Source: Bacillus sp. J33
GTDB lineage: Bacteria > Bacillota > Bacilli > Bacillales > Cytobacillaceae
Direction of reading: 5' to 3'
Assembly: GCF_000518885.1 (NCBI RefSeq)
Contig: NZ_KI912518.1
Span: 211-33,793 of the forward strand
Length of the DNA stretch: 33,583 nucleotides
Below are positions 17,887 to 25,804 of the stretch, one piece after another (positions within the stretch are counted from its first letter, which is position 1; the number at the start of each line of letters is the position of its first letter). Under the pieces are notes generated by a model, which was given only the letters and a program-made list of their open reading frames with translations, was not told where the DNA came from and searched no databases. Both the position numbers and the translations under genes were made by a program.

Positions 17887-18014
17887 GACTTTTTTCGCTG
17901 TAAATAAATGAGGAAGGGGCTTTTTAATCAAATGTTTGATTGATTTATAGGAAAAAGAACTCAATCTCCTATATACAGAAATTAAAGATCATTTTGGCAA
18001 TTTAATATTAAAGC

Positions 18015-18043
18015 TTGAAATAATAACGCTTACATTGTATATT
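18015..18043 (+). promoter_or_regulatory. SigA-type promoter of the dehydrogenase operon
   Basis: TTGAAA (18015-18020) and TATATT (18038-18043) have a 17-bp spacer. The spacer holds a cre-like site, and a 16-bp palindrome begins at the end of the -10, covering the start point. This is a typical dual CcpA plus LacI-family control layout. Confidence 0.65.
18021..18034. promoter_or_regulatory. Candidate cre site in the promoter spacer
   Basis: TAATAACGCTTACA matches TGWAARCGYTWNCW at 12 of 14 positions and lies between -35 and -10 of the dehydrogenase operon promoter. Confidence 0.5.
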
Positions 18044-18057
18044 GAATACGTATTCAA
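18042..18057. promoter_or_regulatory. Predicted operator 1 for the LacI-family regulator at 21195
   Basis: TTGAATACGTATTCAA is a perfect 16-bp palindrome with the central CG typical of LacI-family operators. It covers the predicted transcription start of the dehydrogenase operon. A 15-of-16 copy lies at 19818, and both sit in front of genes linked to the LacI gene. Confidence 0.75.
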
Positions 18058-18088
18058 AAACTAGAAATTTCAGAAAGTTGGTGGGCGA

Positions 18089-19030
18089 TTGGAGAGAATA
18101 GCTGTGCTTGGGTGCGGCACGATGGGACATTCGATCGCACTTAATGCGGCTTGGGCCGGGTTAAGTGTAAAGATGCAGGGCATCAGTGACGCTGACCTGG
18201 AACAGGGCTGGACCAATATGCTGAAGAAGCTGGAAGTTATGCTTGATAACGGTATTTTATCCGATTCGGAGGCAAGCCTGATCCAAGATAATATTAAAAT
18301 GACCACTTCGGTTGAAGAAGCAGTTCAAGATGCAACTTTCGTCATTGAAGCTGTGCCAGAGGATATCAAATTAAAAATCGAACTCTTTAAGCATCTTGAC
18401 GCTCTTTGTAAGCCGGATGTCATCCTCGCCAGCAATACTTCGGGCCTCCGTCCAACGGAGATTGCTTCTGAAACAGCACACCCGGAGCGAACAGTGGTTA
18501 CGCACTTTTGGAATCCTGCCCATCTTATACCGCTTGTAGAGGTCGTAAGGGGTGAGAAGACGGGTGATGAGGCAGTGGAAAGGTCGTTTCAGCTTTTAAA
18601 GCAAATGAAGAAAAAGCCGATTGAAGTGAAAAAAGAGATTCCTGGTTTCGTAGGCAATCGCCTTCAATACGCACTTTTCCGCGAAGCCCAGTACCTTCTG
18701 GAGGAAGGCATCGCAAGCAAAGAGGATATTGATGATGCCGTTACCTACGGAATTGGGCGCAGACTTCCAGTATCAGGTCCCCTTATGACTGCCGATATGG
18801 GCGGACTGGACGTATTCTCGGCTATATCTGATTATCTATTCCAGCATCTATCCAGAGCAGAGGAATCCTTGCCGGTTTTAAAGAAGCTTGTGGCTGAACA
18901 GAAGCTCGGCGATAAAACAGGTGAGGGCTATTACAGGTGGGATGAGGCTTTTTCCAGGGAGTACAACCGGAAAAGGGAAGCAGAGCTGATCCGCTTTTTA
19001 AAGAAGGATTTAGGAATCCAATCGAACTGA
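18089..19030 (+). CDS. 3-hydroxyacyl-CoA dehydrogenase-family NAD-dependent dehydrogenase
   Basis: A 313-residue two-domain dehydrogenase. The Rossmann motif GCGTMGHSIA begins at residue 8, ASNTSGLRPTEIA follows, and the catalytic histidine is His139 in THFWNPAHLIPLVEVV. A C-terminal helical domain opens with PGFVGNRLQYALFREA. The architecture is shared by 3-hydroxyacyl-CoA dehydrogenases, L-carnitine dehydrogenase and L-gulonate 3-dehydrogenase. No thiolase, CoA ligase or enoyl-CoA hydratase is nearby, so a free hydroxy acid is a likelier substrate than an acyl-CoA. The start is TTG 18089 after GGTGGGCGA. It is the first gene behind the LacI/CcpA-type promoter, 12 nt before the SDR gene. Confidence 0.85.
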   Translation: MERIAVLGCGTMGHSIALNAAWAGLSVKMQGISDADLEQGWTNMLKKLEVMLDNGILSDSEASLIQDNIKMTTSVEEAVQDATFVIEAVPEDIKLKIELFKHLDALCKPDVILASNTSGLRPTEIASETAHPERTVVTHFWNPAHLIPLVEVVRGEKTGDEAVERSFQLLKQMKKKPIEVKKEIPGFVGNRLQYALFREAQYLLEEGIASKEDIDDAVTYGIGRRLPVSGPLMTADMGGLDVFSAISDYLFQHLSRAEESLPVLKKLVAEQKLGDKTGEGYYRWDEAFSREYNRKREAELIRFLKKDLGIQSN

Positions 19031-19042
19031 TGGAGGAATGGT

Positions 19043-19804
19043 ATGAAGAACTTTCCCGATCTGGAGAATAAATCGGTAATCGTGACAGGCGGAAGCAAGG
19101 GAATCGGAAGGGATATCGCCCTTTCCTTTGCCCAAAACGGAGCGAAGGTTGTGATAGTGGGGAGAAACGAAGAGGCTCTCCAGCAAACAGCCGGTGAGCT
19201 GAAAAAAATAAACAGCAATAGTTTTTATGTTTCCGCTGATTTAAATCATGTTTCAGAGATTAAAAGAATGACAGAAGCAGCAGTGGATTATATGGGCTCT
19301 GTCGATGTGCTGATCAATAACGCAGGGATTAACCGGGCCAAGCCGGCGATGGATGTAACAGAAGAGGATTGGGACCTGACGCTCGATACCAACTTGAAAG
19401 CCGCTTTTTTCTGCAGCCAGAAAGCAGCTGAATATATGATACCCAATCAATCCGGCAAGATTGTCAATATTGCTTCCCAAATGGCCTTTGTCGGCTATTA
19501 TAATCGGGCAGCATATTGTGCAAGCAAGGGCGGGATGGTGCAGCTGACGAAAGCGCTTGCGGTTGAATGGGCATCCCATGGAATTAATGTTAACGCAGTG
19601 GCTCCGACCTTCATCGAAACAGAACTGACAGCCAAGATGTTTAAGGATAAGGAATTCGAAAGGGAAGTATACGGGAGAATTCCGCTGGGAAAGCTCGCTG
19701 ATGCCGAAGATGTCTCTGCAGCAGCCCTATTCCTTTCTTCCAATCTTTCAAAGTTCATAACAGGCGATACGATTAAAGTAGATGGCGGCTGGACAGCCAT
19801 TTAA
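19043..19804 (+). CDS. Short-chain dehydrogenase/reductase (classical SDR)
   Basis: A 253-residue classical SDR with the cofactor loop TGGSKGIG, the [10 protein letters not shown] motif, a catalytic serine in NIASQMAF, and Tyr158/Lys162 in AYCASKGG. The C-terminus [16 protein letters not shown] is the family end. NAD(H) versus NADP(H) preference cannot be settled by eye. A GGAGG site precedes ATG 19043. It is co-transcribed with the hydroxyacyl-CoA-dehydrogenase-like gene and followed by the HisD-like gene after an operator-containing 55-nt gap. Its role is probably oxidation or reduction of a secondary hydroxyl in the same small molecule handled by its two dehydrogenase neighbours. Confidence 0.88.
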   Translation: MKNFPDLENKSVIVTGGSKGIGRDIALSFAQNGAKVVIVGRNEEALQQTAGELKKINSNSFYVSADLNHVSEIKRMTEAAVDYMGSVDVLINNAGINRAKPAMDVTEEDWDLTLDTNLKAAFFCSQKAAEYMIPNQSGKIVNIASQMAFVGYYNRAAYCASKGGMVQLTKALAVEWASHGINVNAVAPTFIETELTAKMFKDKEFEREVYGRIPLGKLADAEDVSAAALFLSSNLSKFITGDTIKVDGGWTAI

Positions 19805-19817
19805 TTTTTACAGATTT

Positions 19818-19833
19818 TTGCATACGTATTCAA
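19818..19833. promoter_or_regulatory. Predicted operator 2 for the LacI-family regulator at 21195
   Basis: TTGCATACGTATTCAA differs from the palindrome at 18042 at one of 16 positions. It lies in the gap before the HisD-like gene. I see no clear promoter around it, so it may act as a roadblock or as a partner in looping over about 1.8 kb. Confidence 0.65.
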
Positions 19834-19859
19834 AAAAACGAATCAGGAGTGATATTAAA

Positions 19860-21143
19860 ATGGCAACTTTCTTAAAACAAGGCAAGAACGATCAAGAGGT
19901 ACAGGAAGCGGATGTAAAGGTAAGGGAAGCTGTAAGTGCGGTTCTTAAAAATATCGAAAAAAACGGAGATGCAGAGGTCCGGAAGCTTTCCGAGCAGTTT
20001 GATAAGTGGTCACCGGAGCAATTCAGATTAACGGATGAACAAATCCAGGAAATTGTCGCTTCTGTACCTGAACAAACGATCAATGATATCAAATTTGCAC
20101 AGGAGCAAATCCGCAATTTCGCCGAGCACCAGAAAGCAGCATTAAAAGACATTGAAGTAGAGACCTTGCCTGGCGTATTCCTTGGCCATAAAAATATTCC
20201 GGTAAACAGTGTAGGCTGCTATATTCCTGGCGGACGCTACCCAATGGTGGCATCCTCTCACATGAGTGTGTTGACTGCTAAGGTAGCTGGCGTTAAGCGC
20301 GTAATTGCCTGCACACCTCCAATTAAAGGAGAAATTCCTTCTGCAACAGTAGCGGCTATGCATCTTGCCGGTGCAGACGAAATTTATATCCTCGGCGGAA
20401 TCCAGGCGATGGGTGCGATGGCGCTTGGAACAGAAACCATCGAGCCGGTTGATATGCTGGTTGGACCAGGAAATGCATTTGTTGCGGAAGCGAAGCGCCA
20501 ATTATACGGAAGAGTGGGAATCGACCTGTTTGCAGGTCCCACTGAGGTTCTGGTCATCGCTGACGAAACAGCAGACGCTGAAATGGTGGCAACCGATCTT
20601 TTAGGACAGGCGGAGCATGGACCAAACTCTCCGGCAGCGCTTATTACAACGTCAGAGAAATTGGCGGATGAAACGGTAAAAGAAATTGAACGCCAGCTGG
20701 AGACTCTTCCAACAGCTGATGTTGCAGGTGCGGCATGGAAAGACTACGGTTCTATCATTCTTGTAGACAGCCTGGAAGAAGCAGTAGTCGAAGCGGATAA
20801 ATTAGCATATGAGCATGTAGAGGTTTTAACAGAAGATCCAAACTACTTCCTTGAAAATATGACAAACTATGGTGCGCTTTTCCTTGGGCCTGAAACGAAT
20901 GTGGCATACGGAGATAAAGTCATTGGCACAAACCATACGCTGCCGACGAAAAAAGCTGCGCGCTACACTGGCGGACTTTGGGTTGGCAAGTTCCTTAAAA
21001 CGTGCACATACCAGAGAACAACTCCAGAAGCGAGTGCGAAAATTGGTGAATATGCTTCCCGTCTATGCGACCTGGAAGGCTTTAAAGGCCATCAGGCTCA
21101 GGCTGACCTTCGTGTGAAGCGCTATGGCAGCCTCGTGAAGTAA
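19860..21143 (+). CDS. HisD-like dehydrogenase (histidinol/sulfopropanediol dehydrogenase family)
   Basis: A 427-residue member of the histidinol dehydrogenase superfamily, which oxidises a primary alcohol through the aldehyde to the acid with two NAD. The expected zinc and catalytic residues are all present: Gln250 and His253 in [10 protein letters not shown], the Glu318-His319 pair in AYEHVEVL, Asp352 in YGDKVIG and His411 in GFKGHQAQ. Unlike biosynthetic HisD, the motif reads AEHGPNSPA rather than AEHD, as in catabolic homologues such as HpsN. There are no other his genes nearby, while a LacI regulator and GntP permease follow. ATG 19860 is preceded by CAGGAGTGA; the longer frame back to 19782 overlaps the SDR gene. 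The substrate is probably a polyol or hydroxy acid with a terminal CH2OH. Confidence 0.85.
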   Translation: MATFLKQGKNDQEVQEADVKVREAVSAVLKNIEKNGDAEVRKLSEQFDKWSPEQFRLTDEQIQEIVASVPEQTINDIKFAQEQIRNFAEHQKAALKDIEVETLPGVFLGHKNIPVNSVGCYIPGGRYPMVASSHMSVLTAKVAGVKRVIACTPPIKGEIPSATVAAMHLAGADEIYILGGIQAMGAMALGTETIEPVDMLVGPGNAFVAEAKRQLYGRVGIDLFAGPTEVLVIADETADAEMVATDLLGQAEHGPNSPAALITTSEKLADETVKEIERQLETLPTADVAGAAWKDYGSIILVDSLEEAVVEADKLAYEHVEVLTEDPNYFLENMTNYGALFLGPETNVAYGDKVIGTNHTLPTKKAARYTGGLWVGKFLKTCTYQRTTPEASAKIGEYASRLCDLEGFKGHQAQADLRVKRYGSLVK

Positions 21144-21151
21144 TAAAAATC

Positions 21152-21160
21152 TGTTATAAT
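21152..21160 (+). promoter_or_regulatory. Extended -10 promoter for the LacI-family gene
   Basis: TGTTATAAT combines the TG-N extension with a perfect TATAAT, 35 nt before the regulator start. The -35 region is poor, which an extended -10 tolerates. It would allow regulator and permease expression independent of the repressed upstream promoter. Confidence 0.5.
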
Positions 21161-21194
21161 TTCTCTGTCTAGACTCAGGCAGGAGGAACATGCT

Positions 21195-22199
21195 TTGAAA
21201 AATAAAAAAGTTACAGCCACGGATGTCGCTCGATTGGCGGGTGTTTCCCAATCGAGTGTGTCCAGGGCTTTTAGTGAAAATTCAAGTATATCAGCAAAAA
21301 AGAAAAAGCTGATTCTGGAAGCTGCAGAACAGCTGGGATATCAGCCGAATGCCATTGCACGCGGCTTGATTACCAATCAGTCCCGTATTATAGGGATTGT
21401 GATGCGAAACATCCAAAACCCTTTTTATCCGGAAGTTCTCGATAAATTTTACAGCAGGCTGGCTGAAAAGGGGTTCAAGGTGATGTTTATCAACTCCCAG
21501 AATAACGAGATCCAAGAGGATGAAGTGAGTCATTTAATTGAGTACAGCGTTGAAGGGGCCATCATCACGGATGCGCTTTTGACCTCATCTGCTGTACAGA
21601 AATTTACCCGCAATGGCATCTCGGTCGTCCTGTTTAACCGTTATGTGTACGATTCCTTAAGCAGTGCTGTTGTATGCGATAACTTTGCTGCCGGGAAAAA
21701 GATTGGGCATTACCTAATAGAAAAAGGACATGAAAATCTCGCCTTTATCTCCGGACCGATGAATACATCAACAACAGTTGATCGAAAAAATGGGTTTCAG
21801 GAGGCTTTGGCTGAACACGGCATTTCTTCCTTTTTAACCGAAAATGGGCATTATTCGTATGAAGGAGGGTTTGCAGCAGTCCAAAGATTGCTGGAACGTG
21901 ATAAAAAGATAGATGCCATCTTCTGTGCCAATGATATATCTGCTTTCGGTGCAATGGATTATCTGAAAAAACAGGGGGCCAGAATTCCCGAAGATATTTC
22001 TGTCATAGGCTTTGACAATGTGGCTATGTCTGGTTGGTCATCCTATGAATTAACAACCTGGCACCAGCCGGTTGATGAAATGGTTGATTATTCTATTAAC
22101 CTTCTGTTGGAGCATATTAACGGGGAGATAGACACCCCTGAAATCCAAAGGATAGAAGGTTATTTGGTAGAGAGGGGATCCGTAGGGGACAGAAGGTGA
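21195..22199 (+). CDS. LacI-family transcriptional regulator
   Basis: A 334-residue repressor. The N-terminal helix-turn-helix VTATDVARLAGVSQSSVSRAF and hinge NAIARGLITNQSR are followed by the periplasmic-binding-like effector domain (IIGIVMRNIQNPFYPEV, FISGPMNTSTTVDRKNGF, DAIFCANDISAFGAMD, PEDISVIGFDNVAMSGWSSYELTT). The start TTG 21195 has an AGGAGG site. It lies between the HisD-like gene and a GntP permease gene, 40 nt before the latter. The two CG-centred palindromes at 18042 and 19818 are its likely operators. The effector is probably the sugar acid or polyol the cluster consumes. Confidence 0.93.
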   Translation: MKNKKVTATDVARLAGVSQSSVSRAFSENSSISAKKKKLILEAAEQLGYQPNAIARGLITNQSRIIGIVMRNIQNPFYPEVLDKFYSRLAEKGFKVMFINSQNNEIQEDEVSHLIEYSVEGAIITDALLTSSAVQKFTRNGISVVLFNRYVYDSLSSAVVCDNFAAGKKIGHYLIEKGHENLAFISGPMNTSTTVDRKNGFQEALAEHGISSFLTENGHYSYEGGFAAVQRLLERDKKIDAIFCANDISAFGAMDYLKKQGARIPEDISVIGFDNVAMSGWSSYELTTWHQPVDEMVDYSINLLLEHINGEIDTPEIQRIEGYLVERGSVGDRR

Positions 22200-22239
22200 T
22201 GGAGAGAAGGCAGGGGTTTTCGGGATAGGAGAGGATTTT

Positions 22240-23550
22240 ATGCTAAGTATGATTGGATTACTTGGGGGGATCGGGCTTCTCATCTATCTGACGATGAGGG
22301 GAATGAATCTGCTGCTGGCAGCCCCTCTTGCGGCATTTATTGTGGCAATATTCAGCGGATTGCCAATTTTTCCGCAGCTGGCAGGGGAGGATGAAGCCAA
22401 TTTTCTGACGAACTATATGGACGGGTTTGCAGGATTTATCACATCCTGGTATTTGATGTTCCTGTTTGGTGCCATTTTCGGAAAATTAATGGAAGACAGC
22501 GGGGCAGCAGACAGCGTTTCCAAATGGATAATCGAAAAAATCGGCATGAAACGGGCAGCATTAGCTGTTGTCATTGCCTGTGCGGTCTTAACTTATGGCG
22601 GCGTGAGTTTGTTTGTCGTGGCGTTCTCCGTTTATCCGATGGCGCTGAGCCTATTTAAGGAAGCCAACCTGCCAAGAAGGTTCATACCGGCAGCTCTTGC
22701 CTTCGGTTCGACTACGTTTACCATGACATCAGCCGGTTCTCCGGAAATCCAGAACTGGATTCCGATTGAGTTCCTGGGGACTTCTCCATATGCCGGCTGG
22801 GAAGTGAGTTTGATTGTTGCGGTCTTTATGATGGTATTTGGTTACTGGTGGCTGAAGAAGATGATCAATAAGGCCGTCCGCAGCGGAGAAAAGTTTGAGG
22901 CAAGGGAAACAGATTCTACTCTGATCCGAGAAAATCTGCCAAGCCCTTTGCTAAGCATGATTCCGCTCCTGGTCGTCCTTGTCATCTCATTTATTTTCCA
23001 TGATTCATTGGCTCAGTCAGCTCTTATTATTGCCTTGCTGAGCGGCTGTATTGCCACTTATTTTCTTAACCGCAAATATTTTGCGAATGCCTGGGGAGCG
23101 GTATCTGAAGGAACAATCGGCGCATTGATCGCGATTGCCAATACATCCGCGGTTGTAGGCTTTGGCGGTGTGGCAAAAGCAACTCCTGCGTTTGCGAATG
23201 CAGTTGATGTCATGACAAGCATTCCAGGAAGCCCGCTAATCGGGGGAGCGCTCGCTGTTTCCGTTATTGCCGGGCTGACGGGTTCGGCATCCGGCGGCCA
23301 ATCGATTGCCCTGCCTTTGCTGGCCCCGCATTACCTGGATATGGGTGTCAATGCAGATGAACTTCACCGTGTTGTGGCGATTTCTTCCGGATCGATTGAT
23401 TCTCTGCCGCATGGCGGATACGTTGTTACGACGATTCGTGCGATTGCGGGTGAATCCCATAAGGATGCATACCCGGCATTTGGTGCATTGACGGTTGTTG
23501 TGCCGATACTTGGTGTTATTCTGGCCGTTGTGCTGTTCTCGATTTTCTAA
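22240..23550 (+). CDS. GntP-family permease (gluconate/hydroxybutyrate type), LacI cluster
   Basis: A 436-residue polytopic membrane protein with about 12 to 14 hydrophobic segments. GntP-family hallmarks are visible: TYGGVSLFVVAFSVYPMALSL, the SAGSPEIQNWIP segment, GLTGSASGGQSIALPLLAP and SGSIDSLPHGGYVVTTIRAI. The family carries gluconate, related sugar acids, D-serine or short hydroxy acids such as 3-hydroxybutyrate, by proton symport. It is clearly paralogous to the permease at 27016. A TAGGAGAGG site precedes ATG. It ends the LacI cluster and is followed at once by a strong terminator. It probably imports the substrate of the three dehydrogenases. Confidence 0.9.
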   Translation: MLSMIGLLGGIGLLIYLTMRGMNLLLAAPLAAFIVAIFSGLPIFPQLAGEDEANFLTNYMDGFAGFITSWYLMFLFGAIFGKLMEDSGAADSVSKWIIEKIGMKRAALAVVIACAVLTYGGVSLFVVAFSVYPMALSLFKEANLPRRFIPAALAFGSTTFTMTSAGSPEIQNWIPIEFLGTSPYAGWEVSLIVAVFMMVFGYWWLKKMINKAVRSGEKFEARETDSTLIRENLPSPLLSMIPLLVVLVISFIFHDSLAQSALIIALLSGCIATYFLNRKYFANAWGAVSEGTIGALIAIANTSAVVGFGGVAKATPAFANAVDVMTSIPGSPLIGGALAVSVIAGLTGSASGGQSIALPLLAPHYLDMGVNADELHRVVAISSGSIDSLPHGGYVVTTIRAIAGESHKDAYPAFGALTVVVPILGVILAVVLFSIF

Positions 23551-23561
23551 AATGCTTTGGC

Positions 23562-23599
23562 AGAAAGACAGAGGGGGGAATGCTCTCTGTCTTTCTTTG
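23562..23599 (+). terminator. Rho-independent terminator after the GntP gene
   Basis: A perfect 12-bp stem (AGAAAGACAGAG, 23562-23573; CTCTGTCTTTCT, 23584-23595) with a 10-nt loop is followed by a T-rich tail. Confidence 0.88.
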
Positions 23600-23636
23600 T
23601 TACTGTGTGCTAAAGGTCTTTGTTGCTTTGCTTGCG

Positions 23637-23700
23637 AGCGGAAGGTGAGGCTCCCGGAGCGGCAGCGGAAGGCGAGTGCCTGGATAGGAAATCAGCACAG
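23637..23700. repeat. GC-rich AGCGGAAGG-type intergenic repeat (two partial copies)
   Basis: AGCGGAAGGTGAG (23637) and AGCGGAAGGCGAG (23664) are imperfect copies 27 bp apart, each followed by a CCYGG-containing stretch. The composition is unlike the surrounding AT-rich spacer. AGCGGAAGGCG recurs at 33342. Bacillaceae genomes carry dispersed non-coding elements of this style. The 293-bp gap 23551-23843 contains the terminator, this repeat and the activator promoter. Confidence 0.5.
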
Positions 23701-23803
23701 GCCAAATTTTGCAGAGTATTTATTTGAAAATTTAGGTGGAGCTGCCCCTATTTTTAGATATACCCCTTGTCAATTGCCGCCAGTTTTTGCCGCTTTCAAA
23801 TAA

Positions 23804-23812
23804 TGTTATAAT
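23804..23812 (+). promoter_or_regulatory. Extended -10 promoter for the sigma-54 activator gene
   Basis: TGTTATAAT (TG at 23804-23805 and TATAAT at 23807-23812) is the same extended -10 as before the LacI gene, 32 nt upstream of the ATG. No strong -35 is seen. Confidence 0.5.
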
Positions 23813-23843
23813 TTAGAAAATTAAGACTGATGGAGGGATCCAT

Positions 23844-25652
23844 ATGCCCCAATCCATATCTGAAAAGAAGCAGGATTTACACAGTGACGAGCTATTTCAT
23901 GTGAAAAACTGGATGACTCCAAGCCCATATTGCATTCAGCCGGGGCAGACATTAAGGGATGCTTCAAAAATGATGGTGCAGCTTCGCCTGGACAGCTTGC
24001 CTGTTGTAGATGATACAAACCGTTTAGTCGGGATGATTACATCGAGAAAGCTGCTTAACTATTTTGCGCAGGGCAATGGGGGAGATACATTGATTGGCAG
24101 CATACCGAAAGCAAATCTGGCTGCTGTCCGCCCTGATGATTCCATTCTTGATGTGTTTTCGCTTCCGTATGATCAGCTTCCTGTTATGGATCAAGATGGA
24201 AAGCTGCTTGGCATCCTGACAGCGAGGGATATTCTTGATGGCCTGTCCAAGTATATTTATAAGCTGAAGCAGCAGCATAATTCTGCCGGTGCTCTAGGCG
24301 CCATTTTGGAAAGTGCCTATGAGGGGATAGCTGTTGTTGATGAGAATGGCATCCTGCAGGAATTCAATGAGGCGTATAGCCGTTTTACCGGAATAAAACG
24401 GGAGGATGCCATTGGAAGGCATGTGACAGAGGTAATTGATAACACGCATCTCCATGAGACCGTGAAAACCGGGATTGCTGAACGCGGGGTTCTGCAAAAC
24501 ATTCAGGGGCATGACATGGTGGTCCATCGGATTCCGATCTGGAAGGGAGGCCGGATAGCGGGCGCTATTGGAATGCTGATTTTTGAAGGGGTAACCGAGG
24601 TTTATAAAATCTACGAAAAGCTGCAGGAAAATCAAACAGGAAAGCCGGATTTTTTAACGAAGAAAAAGGAAAGCGACAGCCGGGTTACCCTTGATCAAAT
24701 CATTGGGACAAGTGAGGGAATCACGAAGGTTAAGCGGCTCGCACGGAAGGCGGCAAGAACCGCGGCTACAGTTCTGATAACAGGGGAAAGCGGAACAGGA
24801 AAAGAGATGTTTGCGAAAAGCATCCACCACCTCAGCCCATTTTCGACCGGGCCGTTCATTAGTGTAAACTGCGGAGCCATTCCTGAGCATTTATTTGAAT
24901 CCGAGCTGTTTGGCTATGAAGAAGGCGCATTTACCGGAGCGAAAAAAGGCGGCAAACCGGGGAAATTCGAACTGGCAGACAACGGCACGATTTTTCTCGA
25001 TGAAATTGGGGAAATGCCGCTTGTCATGCAAACAAAGCTGCTGCGGGTTCTTCAGGAAAAAGAAGCTGAACGTGTCGGCAGCGTGAATAAATATCAAATT
25101 AATGTAAGAGTCATTGCAGCGACAAACCGTGACCTTAAGCAAATGATTGAAGAAGGCGAATTTCGGGAGGATTTATACTATCGGCTGAACATCATCCAGC
25201 TCCATATTCCGCCATTGCATGAACGGAAAAAGGATATCCCCATCCTGCTGGTCCATTATCTGAGGGAAATTTGTGAACGGTACCAGGTGCCAGGAAAATT
25301 ATTTACATCCGAGGCTGTGAACGCTTTTGTTCAGCATCCATGGAGAGGGAATATTCGCGAGATGGTGAATACAATTGAGCAGCTTGTGACACTTGTGGAT
25401 GGGAAGGTCATTGACTATCATCATTTGCCGGATACGCTGAAAAGGCCAGAACCGTCTATTCAAAAAGTGAAGGAAACCCCATCAGCAGCCGGATCGATTG
25501 AAGAAGCCAGGCTTCTTGGGAACCAAAGAGAGTCGGAATTAATTATGGATGCACTAAGAAAGGCAGGCGGGAATAAATCGAAGGCTGCCGATTTACTGGG
25601 GATCCATCGTACTACCCTCTACCAAAAGCTGAAAAAACATGGAATAACGTGA
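23844..25652 (+). CDS. Sigma-54-dependent activator with CBS-CBS-PAS sensory region
   Basis: A 602-residue enhancer-binding protein. Two CBS domains (about residues 15-135: MTPSPYCIQPGQTLRDASKM, LPVVDDTNRLVGMITSRKLL, LPVMDQDGKLLGILTARDIL) precede a PAS domain (about 150-250: ILESAYEGIAVVDENGIL). The AAA+ core follows with Walker A GESGTGKE near 314, the sigma-54 contact loop GAFTGA near 361 and Walker B GTIFLDEIGE. A Fis-type helix-turn-helix (NKSKAADLLGIHRTTLYQKL) starts near 577. CBS domains usually sense adenine nucleotides and PAS domains a small ligand. ATG 23844 follows GGAGGG. It is transcribed toward the sigma-54 promoter at 25750 with enhancer-like repeats between, so that operon is its obvious target. 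Confidence 0.95.
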   Translation: MPQSISEKKQDLHSDELFHVKNWMTPSPYCIQPGQTLRDASKMMVQLRLDSLPVVDDTNRLVGMITSRKLLNYFAQGNGGDTLIGSIPKANLAAVRPDDSILDVFSLPYDQLPVMDQDGKLLGILTARDILDGLSKYIYKLKQQHNSAGALGAILESAYEGIAVVDENGILQEFNEAYSRFTGIKREDAIGRHVTEVIDNTHLHETVKTGIAERGVLQNIQGHDMVVHRIPIWKGGRIAGAIGMLIFEGVTEVYKIYEKLQENQTGKPDFLTKKKESDSRVTLDQIIGTSEGITKVKRLARKAARTAATVLITGESGTGKEMFAKSIHHLSPFSTGPFISVNCGAIPEHLFESELFGYEEGAFTGAKKGGKPGKFELADNGTIFLDEIGEMPLVMQTKLLRVLQEKEAERVGSVNKYQINVRVIAATNRDLKQMIEEGEFREDLYYRLNIIQLHIPPLHERKKDIPILLVHYLREICERYQVPGKLFTSEAVNAFVQHPWRGNIREMVNTIEQLVTLVDGKVIDYHHLPDTLKRPEPSIQKVKETPSAAGSIEEARLLGNQRESELIMDALRKAGGNKSKAADLLGIHRTTLYQKLKKHGIT

Positions 25653-25658
25653 ATAAAG

Positions 25659-25709
25659 TGTAGTGGTTTTGCTACAAAAAATCTACAACTGTAGTGTAGC
25701 GGCTACACT
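25659..25709. promoter_or_regulatory. Enhancer (UAS) region with TGTAG/CTACA inverted repeats
   Basis: Three arrangements of the same 5-bp half-site occur in 51 bp: TGTAG-N8-CTACA (25659-25676), CTACA-AC-TGTAG (25683-25694) and the perfect AGTGTAG-CGG-CTACACT (25693-25709). They end about 40 bp upstream of the -24 element. They are the likely binding sites of the activator at 23844. Confidence 0.75.
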
Positions 25710-25749
25710 TCCGAAAACATAAAACACTGATATGACAGGATTTCAAAGT

Positions 25750-25765
25750 TGGCACGCTCCTTGCA
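25750..25765 (+). promoter_or_regulatory. Sigma-54 (-24/-12) promoter of the ADH-GntP-MmsA operon
   Basis: TTGGCACGCTCCTTGCA (from 25749) matches the consensus TGGCAC-N5-TTGCA perfectly, 39 nt before the dehydrogenase start. Confidence 0.93.
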
Positions 25766-25804
25766 AGTATAAGCAGTGACAGAACAAAAGGGGTGGAATG
25801 TTCA

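Noticed and set aside
19860..21143. HisD-like gene as biosynthetic hisD
   Set aside because: There are no his genes around it. The AEHGPNSP variant and the LacI/GntP context point to a catabolic homologue.
18089..23550. Assignment of the HisD-like cluster as a complete DHPS or sulfoquinovose degradation pathway
   Set aside because: No sulfo-lyase, sulfoquinovosidase or sulfonate transporter gene is present. HpsN-like similarity alone does not establish the substrate.
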